The position numbers and the translations under genes were made by a program. A DNA stretch of 20,412 nucleotides from Raineyella sp964402325 (lineage in GTDB: Bacteria > Actinomycetota > Actinomycetes > Propionibacteriales > Propionibacteriaceae). Positions within the stretch are counted from its first letter, which is position 1; each line of letters begins with the position of its first letter. Under the pieces are notes generated by a model that had not been told where the DNA came from, searched no databases, and saw nothing but the letters and a program-made list of their open reading frames with translations. This document shows, in pieces, positions 15,161 to 20,412 of the stretch. The stretch covers positions 1-20,412 of the forward strand of contig CAYOBI010000048.1 in NCBI GenBank assembly GCA_964402325.1, in the 5' to 3' direction.

Positions 15161-15166
15161 ATCCTA
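15161..15166 (-). promoter_or_regulatory. -10 box of the small gene, leaderless spacing
   Basis: TAGGAT on the minus strand (15166 to 15161), six bases, then ATG at 15154. No ribosome site is present in between. Confidence 0.45.
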
Positions 15167-15181
15167 GGTCGCCGGGGGTCG

Positions 15182-15197
15182 CGCCCGGGCCGGGGCG
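15182..15197 (-). terminator. Weak hairpin after the DUF2207 gene
   Basis: CGCCC (15182-15186) and GGGCG (15193-15197), five pairs with a six-base loop, directly after the stop codon. It could be a weak terminator; five GC pairs also arise easily by chance at this base composition. Confidence 0.2.
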
Positions 15198-15198
15198 G

Positions 15199-17151
15199 TC
15201 ACCAGCCTCCGCCGCCGCCACCGCCGACACCGCCGCCGACCGAGCCGCCGCTCATCCCCGACATCCCACCGGCACCGGAGGACGCGCTCCAGACGCCACT
15301 GTGGGAGGCGGCGTCCATGAACGAGCCCTCGGCGCCGAAGAAGGCGTTGTCACCGGCGAAGATCGAGTAGCCGGTCCAGGTGTGGTACCAGGTGGGCTCG
15401 GCGACAGGGCGTCCGGCCGCGGCGATCTGGCGGAACACCCCGACCCAGTGAGACTCAGCACCGAAGGCGATCGCCCACGGCAGGTAGCGGGAGAAGACGT
15501 CCTGGTCCTCCTCGACCCGGATCTGGTCGGCCTCGGCGGTCATCAGGTACTCCTTGAACCCCTCGGCCTGGGCCAGCAGCGCGCTGCCCTCGGCGGTCCG
15601 GGCGGAGACGAAGAAGCCCATCACGAACACCGCGATGCCGAGCACGATCGGCCCGAGCCCGGCAAGGCCCCAGCCGAACCCGAGCCCGAGCCCGAAGCCG
15701 AGCGCCACCCCCAGCAGCACCAGGCCGAGACCGGCGAGGATCCAGGCGGCGCGCTGCATGTCGGGGCGGACCCGGTACCATCCCCGGGCGGTCATCTCCC
15801 GGTTGAGGGCGCCCTTCTCCTTCATCAGGATCATCGCGATCTGGTCACCGAGGTCGTGGCGCAGCAGCGGGGCTTCGTGCTTGCGGAACAGCTGGTCCTC
15901 CAGCGCCACCAGGTGGTCCGGCAGCGGCGTACGGTCCGCAGCCCGGAGCGGGACCAGCCGCCAGTCGGTGAACTTCTCCTTCGAGGAGCTGAGCGCCTTG
16001 CGCAGGCTGCCGGCGTCCGCGCCGACCTCCGGCGGGACCTCCTCGATCCGCAGCCGGCCCCGGACCGCCAGGTCGACGATGCCGGCGACCACGTCGTTGG
16101 TGCCGGCCCGGCCGTCGATCAGGGTGCCGACCTGTCCCGGCGAGGCGTCGTCGGGCGGGGTGAACCGGACCGCGACCGGCTGCTTGCGCCGCGGGCCGAT
16201 GCTCGTCTGCTGCCCCGGCGCGGGCCGCAGCCCGGGGGTGAGGCCGACGTAGGCCCGGTCCCGGGCGCGGCGGAAGGCCAGCAGCGCCAGCACGGCGCCG
16301 ACGACCAGGGTGCCCCCACCGATGCCGAGCGCCGGCGCGCTCGGCGCGACGGTGTTGGCGGCGGTGTAGCGGGGGGCGTACACCGGGGCGGCGTCGACGA
16401 AGGTGCCGACCGGCCACTGGGCCGCGACGGTCAGGCCCTGCCCGGCGGCCAGGTGGGACTGGGTGAACACCGCCCGGTCGCCGGTGGCGGTCGCCGTGTC
16501 GCAGGCACTCCCGGCGGACGAGGCTCCGGCGTAGCAGGCGGCTCCGGTCACGTCGGCCGGGCCCTGCACGGTGACGGTCACCCGGTCCATCGGGCTCTCC
16601 CAGCCTGTGCCGAGCGCGTTCCAGTAGATCTCGTCACCCTGACCGCCCTGAGCGTCGGGGTTGACGACGCCACCGAGGTCGTACGTGACGAGGTAGCGCT
16701 GGGTGCCGGAGACGGTGCGGTCGGGGTTGCCGATCCGGACCTTGTAGGTGCCCGAGGAGTCCTCGATCTTCAGGTCGGTCGGGGCGCCGGTGGGGCTGGC
16801 GGCCCGTACGTTGTGGACGGTGAGCACCCGCCAGTGCTCGCTGTCGCCGGTGATCGCCTGGCGGGTGACGAAGTAGACGTAGGGGCCGTGGTTGCCGCCG
16901 CCGGTGAACCTCATGTCGAAGTCCTGGGTGACGTGCAGGGTGCCGTGCGCGCGGTCGGCCACCGCGGTGATGTCCATCCGGCTGATCGAAGGGGTGTCGG
17001 CGGCCAGCGCCGGCAGCGTGCCGACCGGGCTGGCGCCGACCAGGGTGGTGCCGACCAGGGTGGTGCCGACCAGGACAAGGGCGGCGATCACCAGGATCAG
17101 GGGACGGAGGGACGCCAGGAGGCGGTGCGGGGACCGGGTCGACCGTGCCAT
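15199..17151 (-). CDS. DUF2207 domain membrane protein with glycine-rich tail
   Basis: 650 residues. An N-terminal signal or anchor (about 1-51) is followed by an extracytoplasmic beta-rich DUF2207 domain (about 52-260) that includes GPYVYFVTRQ, YKVRIGNPDRTVSGTQRYLVTYDLGGVV and DEIYWNALGTGWE. Then come a membrane helix (about 272-292), a cytoplasmic part with VGTLIDGRAGTNDVVAGIVDLAVRG, one long or two short membrane helices (about 467-515), and a C-terminal region ending in a Gly/Ser/Met-rich tail of about 25 residues. This order is usual for DUF2207 proteins, whose function is unknown; the fold is often linked to the cell envelope. The signal region contains VGTT repeats from a 15-base tandem duplication. 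The ATG at 17151 is supported by TACCGT six bases upstream. Confidence 0.85.
   Translation of the reverse strand: MARSTRSPHRLLASLRPLILVIAALVLVGTTLVGTTLVGASPVGTLPALAADTPSISRMDITAVADRAHGTLHVTQDFDMRFTGGGNHGPYVYFVTRQAITGDSEHWRVLTVHNVRAASPTGAPTDLKIEDSSGTYKVRIGNPDRTVSGTQRYLVTYDLGGVVNPDAQGGQGDEIYWNALGTGWESPMDRVTVTVQGPADVTGAACYAGASSAGSACDTATATGDRAVFTQSHLAAGQGLTVAAQWPVGTFVDAAPVYAPRYTAANTVAPSAPALGIGGGTLVVGAVLALLAFRRARDRAYVGLTPGLRPAPGQQTSIGPRRKQPVAVRFTPPDDASPGQVGTLIDGRAGTNDVVAGIVDLAVRGRLRIEEVPPEVGADAGSLRKALSSSKEKFTDWRLVPLRAADRTPLPDHLVALEDQLFRKHEAPLLRHDLGDQIAMILMKEKGALNREMTARGWYRVRPDMQRAAWILAGLGLVLLGVALGFGLGLGFGWGLAGLGPIVLGIAVFVMGFFVSARTAEGSALLAQAEGFKEYLMTAEADQIRVEEDQDVFSRYLPWAIAFGAESHWVGVFRQIAAAGRPVAEPTWYHTWTGYSIFAGDNAFFGAEGSFMDAASHSGVWSASSGAGGMSGMSGGSVGGGVGGGGGGGW
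17035..17074. repeat. 15-base tandem repeat in the signal-peptide coding region
   Basis: Unit GCCGACCAGGGTGGT occurs at 17035-17049 and 17050-17064 and a partial copy at 17065-17074 (ten bases). On the coding strand it gives repeated VGTTL-type residues in the hydrophobic core of the DUF2207 signal. Because 15 is a multiple of three, copy change would not shift the frame. Confidence 0.8.
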
Positions 17152-17157
17152 GACCCC

Positions 17158-17163
17158 ACGGTA
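17158..17163 (-). promoter_or_regulatory. -10 box of the DUF2207 gene, leaderless spacing
   Basis: TACCGT on the minus strand (17163 to 17158), six bases, then ATG. It lies in the 25-base gap after cobK, so the DUF2207 gene likely has its own start as well as possible readthrough. Confidence 0.5.
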
Positions 17164-17176
17164 CGTGGTGGTCGGC

Positions 17177-17938
17177 TCAGTAGTCCTGGGGACGCCAGTG
17201 CCGGAGCGCCCAGGCCTGGGCGGCCTCGACGGTCTGCACCACCCGCAGGCCCTCGGGCAGCGCCGGGCGGCGGATCATCACCACGAAGATCCCCAGCCGT
17301 TCGGCCACCCGCAGCTTCGCCGCGTCCAGCGAACCGCCGGTGTCCTGGGTGACCATCACGTCGATCCGCCGCGAGGAGAGCAGCGTCAGCTCCCCCACGT
17401 ACGAGTGCGACAGGCCGGTGGAGCGGAGCACCTCCCAGCCGGCCGGCACCTGCCACGTCGGCCGGACCAGCACCCGGGCCAGCACGTAGCGGTCGTCCCA
17501 GCCGGCGAAGTCGCGCAGCGAGTCCCGGCCCAGGCTGAGGAACGGCCGGGTGCCGCCGATCTGCTCGGCGGCCCGCTTCGCGCCGGCCTCGTCGTCCACC
17601 CAGCGCCACGACCGCGGCCACGGCTGCGCCTCCCAGGCCGGCGGCAGCAACCGGACCAGCGGCACCCCGGTCCGTACGGCGGCGGCCATCGCCTGCCGGG
17701 TGACCAGTGGGGCGAACGGGTGACTGGCGTCCACGACGCCGTGCACCGTCCGGCCCAGGAGGAAGGCCACCATCTCGTCGACCCCGCCGAACCCGCCGGC
17801 GATCAGGTCGACCGGCGGGACCGGGGGGCGGACGTTCTCGGCGCCGTACTGGGCACAGGTGACCGGCATCCCGGACTGCTGCAGGGACACCGCCAGGTCG
17901 CGGGCGTAGCGGGTGCCGCCCAGGACCAGGAAGGTCAC
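17177..17938 (-). CDS. cobK: Precorrin-6A reductase
   Basis: 253 residues, a normal CobK/CbiJ length. It reduces precorrin-6A (or the cobalt form) with NADPH in corrin-ring synthesis for vitamin B12. Family marks: GGTRYARDLA at the N-terminus, VVDASHPFA (about 68-76), and LLSSRRIDVMVTQDTGGSLDAAKL near residues 188-211. The start is GTG at 17938, overlapping the cobU stop by four bases (GTGA), so the two genes are translationally coupled. Which of the aerobic or anaerobic routes is used cannot be told from this gene. The other corrin genes are outside the window. Confidence 0.9.
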   Translation of the reverse strand: MTFLVLGGTRYARDLAVSLQQSGMPVTCAQYGAENVRPPVPPVDLIAGGFGGVDEMVAFLLGRTVHGVVDASHPFAPLVTRQAMAAAVRTGVPLVRLLPPAWEAQPWPRSWRWVDDEAGAKRAAEQIGGTRPFLSLGRDSLRDFAGWDDRYVLARVLVRPTWQVPAGWEVLRSTGLSHSYVGELTLLSSRRIDVMVTQDTGGSLDAAKLRVAERLGIFVVMIRRPALPEGLRVVQTVEAAQAWALRHWRPQDY

Positions 17939-18471
17939 GGGAGCTCCAGGGGCCTGCCGGCGACCATCAGCACCAGCCGGTCGCTGGCGGCGGCGACCGC
18001 CTGGTTGGTCCGGCCGAGCAGGTCGGCGAACAGCCGCCCGGACGGGTAGGACGGGACGACCCCCCAGCCGACCTCGTTGGTGACGGCGACGAGCAGTTGG
18101 TCGCTGCGCGCCCAGGCGTCGACGAGGTCGTCGAGCCGGGCGAGGAAGTCACCGACCCATTCCCGGCGCGGCACGTCCCAGGTGCCGAGGTCGTCGACCG
18201 TCCGCGTCACCCAGGTGCCCAGGCAGTCGACCAGGACCGGTGTCCGGGCGGCGCGGACGGCCGCGGCCACGTCGGCGGTCTCGACCGTCGTCCAGCCGTC
18301 CGGGCGCCGGGCCCGGTGGGCGGCGACGCGGGCGGCCCACTCGGGGTCGGCGGCCGGGTCCGGCACCGGACCGGGGGCCACGTACGTCACGGCCGGTTCG
18401 CCGGACAGTAGTCTCTCGGCGTAGGTGGACTTCCCTGACCGGACACCCCCGGTGACGACAGTGCGCGGCAT
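17935..18471 (-). CDS. cobU: Adenosylcobinamide kinase / adenosylcobinamide-phosphate guanylyltransferase
   Basis: 178 residues, the usual CobU/CobP size. This bifunctional enzyme phosphorylates adenosylcobinamide and then attaches GMP, preparing the lower-loop assembly of vitamin B12. The phosphate-binding loop is GGVRSGKS (8-15) right after the start, followed by YAERLL. Later marks are VLVDCLGTWVTR and VTNEVGWGVVPSYPSGRLFADLLGRTNQAVA, which are highly characteristic. An upstream in-frame start at 18603 would add 44 residues with no family character and would lie antisense to the phosphatase gene, so the ATG at 18471 is preferred. No Shine-Dalgarno is visible, and TAGACT stands seven bases upstream, so the mRNA is likely leaderless. 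No cobalamin riboswitch fits in the 43-base upstream gap. Confidence 0.92.
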   Translation of the reverse strand: MPRTVVTGGVRSGKSTYAERLLSGEPAVTYVAPGPVPDPAADPEWAARVAAHRARRPDGWTTVETADVAAAVRAARTPVLVDCLGTWVTRTVDDLGTWDVPRREWVGDFLARLDDLVDAWARSDQLLVAVTNEVGWGVVPSYPSGRLFADLLGRTNQAVAAASDRLVLMVAGRPLELP

Positions 18472-18478
18472 GGCGTCA

Positions 18479-18484
18479 AGTCTA
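18479..18484 (-). promoter_or_regulatory. -10 box of cobU, leaderless spacing
   Basis: TAGACT on the minus strand (18484 to 18479), seven bases, then ATG at 18471. The -35 region is not recognisable. Confidence 0.45.
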
Positions 18485-18514
18485 GGGCGGGTCCGCACGG
18501 ACGAGGAGGGACCC

Positions 18515-19042
18515 ATGGGGCTGGACGTCGTCTTCCTGTGCCTGGGCAACATCTGCCGCTCGCCGATGGGCGAACGGGTGGCCCTGGCCCACGTACGCGA
18601 CACGCCGTGGGCGGACCGGGTCCGGGTGACCAGCGCCGGGGCGAGCGCCGAGGAGGAGGGCCACCCGATGGACCCGCGGGCCCGGGCTGTGCTCGACCGG
18701 CACGGCTACGACGCCCTGACCCCCCATGTGGCGCACCGGATCACCGACGCCGAGGCGCGCCGGGCCGACCTGGTCGTCGCCGCCGAACGCCGCCACCTGG
18801 ACGCCCTGGCCCGGCGCGGCGTGGACCTCTCCGGCGGGCGTGGCGTGCTGGTCAGCTCGTACGTCCCGGGAGCGCGGCCGGGCAGTGCGCTGCCCGACCC
18901 GTGGTACGGGCCGACGTCCGCCTTCGAGGAGACCCTGGCGGTGCTGGAGGCGGCGATGCCGGCGTTCCTGGTGGACCTGGGGCAACGCCTCGGGCGCCCG
19001 GCGCCGGACGATCCGTGGCCGGTGCCGCGGGCGGCGCGGTAG
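18515..19042 (+). CDS. Low-molecular-weight protein-tyrosine phosphatase
   Basis: 175 residues. The phosphate-binding loop CX5R-S is CLGNICRS at the very N-terminus, with nucleophile C9 and R15. The general-acid motif DPWYG carries D128, followed by the usual FEETLAVLEAAMPAFLVDL helix. The enzyme removes phosphate from tyrosine residues or small aryl phosphates in the cytoplasm; in actinobacteria some members are secreted without a signal. GAGGAGGG four bases before the ATG at 18515 fixes the start; the upstream in-frame extension is antisense to cobU. It diverges from cobU over 43 bases and is followed by the YibE/F gene. The last codon is within TAG, which also forms the start of the next -10 box. 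Confidence 0.92.
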   Translation: MGLDVVFLCLGNICRSPMGERVALAHVRDTPWADRVRVTSAGASAEEEGHPMDPRARAVLDRHGYDALTPHVAHRITDAEARRADLVVAAERRHLDALARRGVDLSGGRGVLVSSYVPGARPGSALPDPWYGPTSAFEETLAVLEAAMPAFLVDLGQRLGRPAPDDPWPVPRAAR

Positions 19043-19045
19043 CGT
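19040..19045 (+). promoter_or_regulatory. -10 box of the YibE/F gene, overlapping a stop codon
   Basis: TAGCGT begins with the TAG stop of the phosphatase gene. The start site near 19052 would leave a leader of about 36 bases before GTG at 19088. The following GTGG matches the sequence context of two other -10 boxes in this window. Confidence 0.4.
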
Positions 19046-19087
19046 GGTGGCGTCCTGCCCGCACCACGAGGGAGACCAGGCACCACC

Positions 19088-20401
19088 GTGTCCCACTCAC
19101 ACAGTCACACCGTCACCGAGCCCACCACCGTCGAGGGTGGGCTCCGGCAACGTCGCGCCTCGCAGATCCTGATCGTCATCCTGGTCCCGTTGGCGATCTG
19201 GACCCTGGTCGGGCTCGTCCTGCTCTGGCCGACGAACCTCGCCGCCCACGTCCAGAAGGACGTCGCGCAGTTCTCCGTCGCCGGCCTCACCATGCCCAAG
19301 GGCGAGGTGCTGGCGGTGAACGAGATCAGCTGCGCCGGCCTGGAGGGCTCGACCTCGGCCAGCAGCCAGGTCTGTGCCGCACTCACCGTGCGCCTGCTGG
19401 ACGGCGAGGACAAGGGCAAGGAGGTCCAGGTCAACGCGACCGCGGCCATCTACCGCTCCGGCATCCAGGCCGGGCAACGGGTGGTGATCTATCGGGTGCC
19501 GACACTTGACGGGCAGGCGAACTACCAGTTCGCCGACTTCGCCCGGACCGGGCCGATGATCTTCTTCGCGGTGCTGTTCCTGCTCGCGACCGTGGCGGTG
19601 GCCCGACGCCGTGGCCTGATGGCCGTGCTGGGACTGGTCTGGGCCGGCTTCATCATGGTCGCGTTCGTCTTCCCGGCCCTGATCGCCGGCTCGAACGCCA
19701 TCCTGGTCACCCTGGTCGGCGCCTCGGCGATCATGTTCGTCGTGCTGTACCTCACCCACGGGTTCAACACCCGGACCACGACGGCCCTGCTGGGGACGTT
19801 GTTCGGGCTAGGGCTGAGCGCGGTGCTGTCGTACGTGGCGCTCAACTGGGCCCACCTGACCGGCGTCGCGACCGAGGAGGACTACACCCTCGGCTCGGCC
19901 GCCCCGGACATGAAACTCACCGCGGTCGTGCTGTCGGGGATGATCATCGCCGCCCTCGGTGGCCTCAACGACGTGACGATCACCCAGGCCTCCGCGGTCT
20001 GGGAACTGGCCGACGACCCGGACAAGTCGGCCGCGCAGATCTACCGCCAGGCGATGCGGATCGGCCGCGACCACGTCGCCTCGACCGTCTACACGATCGT
20101 CTTCGCCACCGTCGGCACCAGCATGTCGGTGCTGCTGCTGCTGGCGATGTACGACCGGCCGCTCTACTCGACGATCATGACCGAGCAGTTCGCCGTCGAG
20201 ATCCTGCGGACGCTGGTCGGCGCGATCGGCCTGACCCTGGCGATGCCGCTCACCACCGGCATCGGCGCCCTGCTGGTCAGCCGCCGCGGCGACGCCGGCG
20301 ACGAGATCGACGCCGGCCCGGTGGCCGCGCCCAACGCCAGTGACGAACTGGTCGACGTGGACGACTACCACCCGCGCCCCGAGGGGTCGTACGCCGACTG
20401 A
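19088..20401 (+). CDS. YibE/F-family integral membrane protein
   Basis: 437 residues. A histidine-rich start (MSHSHSHTV, from GTG) is followed by one membrane helix (about 27-49, ILIVILVPLAIWTLVGLVLL), an extracytoplasmic domain of about 100 residues with two cysteines in EISCAGLE and SSQVCAAL that could pair, and then a block of about seven membrane helices. Conserved YibE/F features are the central helices with GLVWAGFIMVAFVFPALIAG, the segment GGLNDVTITQASAVWEL, and MRIGRDHVASTVYTIVFA. The family function is not established. A short acidic tail follows the last helix. GTG at 19088 is preceded by GAGGGAGA about 11 bases away, a loose ribosome site; the next in-frame start would cut into the first helix. 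It lies 45 bases after the phosphatase gene. Confidence 0.85.
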   Translation: MSHSHSHTVTEPTTVEGGLRQRRASQILIVILVPLAIWTLVGLVLLWPTNLAAHVQKDVAQFSVAGLTMPKGEVLAVNEISCAGLEGSTSASSQVCAALTVRLLDGEDKGKEVQVNATAAIYRSGIQAGQRVVIYRVPTLDGQANYQFADFARTGPMIFFAVLFLLATVAVARRRGLMAVLGLVWAGFIMVAFVFPALIAGSNAILVTLVGASAIMFVVLYLTHGFNTRTTTALLGTLFGLGLSAVLSYVALNWAHLTGVATEEDYTLGSAAPDMKLTAVVLSGMIIAALGGLNDVTITQASAVWELADDPDKSAAQIYRQAMRIGRDHVASTVYTIVFATVGTSMSVLLLLAMYDRPLYSTIMTEQFAVEILRTLVGAIGLTLAMPLTTGIGALLVSRRGDAGDEIDAGPVAAPNASDELVDVDDYHPRPEGSYAD

Positions 20402-20412
20402 GGGTCGCCCGG

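Noticed and set aside
18472..18514. Cobalamin riboswitch before cobU
   Set aside because: The 43-base gap is far too short and no B12-box is visible.

Overview
The window is very GC-rich, with strong G/C third-position bias and long antisense shadow ORFs on both strands. With leaderless-looking starts, TAnnnT -10 boxes and actinobacterial families (SfLAP/GAP membrane protein, AMIN-like lipoprotein, TetR and MarR regulators, YhgE/Pip), this points to an actinomycete. A cobalamin-synthesis pair and a large anaerobe-type acyl-CoA dehydratase activase would fit a Propionibacteriaceae-like or other facultatively anaerobic actinobacterium. That placement is inference; the window has no rRNA or other phylogenetic marker. 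I see no insertion sequence, phage gene, CRISPR array, tRNA or rRNA. It reads as ordinary chromosome.

Layout, left to right. (1) 1-240: a non-coding edge with a strong leftward promoter aimed at a gene outside the window, and the likely terminator of the activase. (2) 241-5319: a 1467-residue tandem acyl-CoA dehydratase activase (minus) diverging from a MarR regulator (plus), with two palindromes over the activase promoter. (3) 5411-7394: metY (plus) and an AMIN-like lipoprotein (minus) converge on a 13-bp terminator hairpin. (4) 7487-9784: an aldehyde dehydrogenase of succinate-semialdehyde type and a PlsC-type acyltransferase (plus). (5) 9821-11197: an MBL-fold hydrolase and a GAP/SfLAP membrane protein (minus), each with its own -10 box. 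(6) 11290-14899: a tight three-gene operon (degenerate ABC-type ATPase, YhgE/Pip membrane protein, TetR regulator) whose promoter contains a palindromic TetR-type operator. (7) 14912-17151: an 80-residue unknown protein and a DUF2207 membrane protein (minus). (8) 17177-18471: cobU-cobK, overlapping by four bases (minus). (9) 18515-20401: a low-molecular-weight protein-tyrosine phosphatase and a YibE/F membrane protein (plus).

Regulatory architecture is the most coherent signal. At ten genes a TAnnnT-like hexamer sits 6 or 7 bases before the start codon, so transcription should begin at or beside the first base of the start codon. Such mRNAs would be leaderless. The remaining genes have clear Shine-Dalgarno sequences. 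The pattern helped choose starts and supports the 80-residue ORF as a real gene.

The two loci most worth following are the double-activase protein under apparent MarR control, and the TetR-autoregulated YhgE operon whose ATPase-like partner has lost or changed nearly every catalytic motif. Neither is demonstrably a new system from sequence alone; both belong to families whose function is poorly defined.
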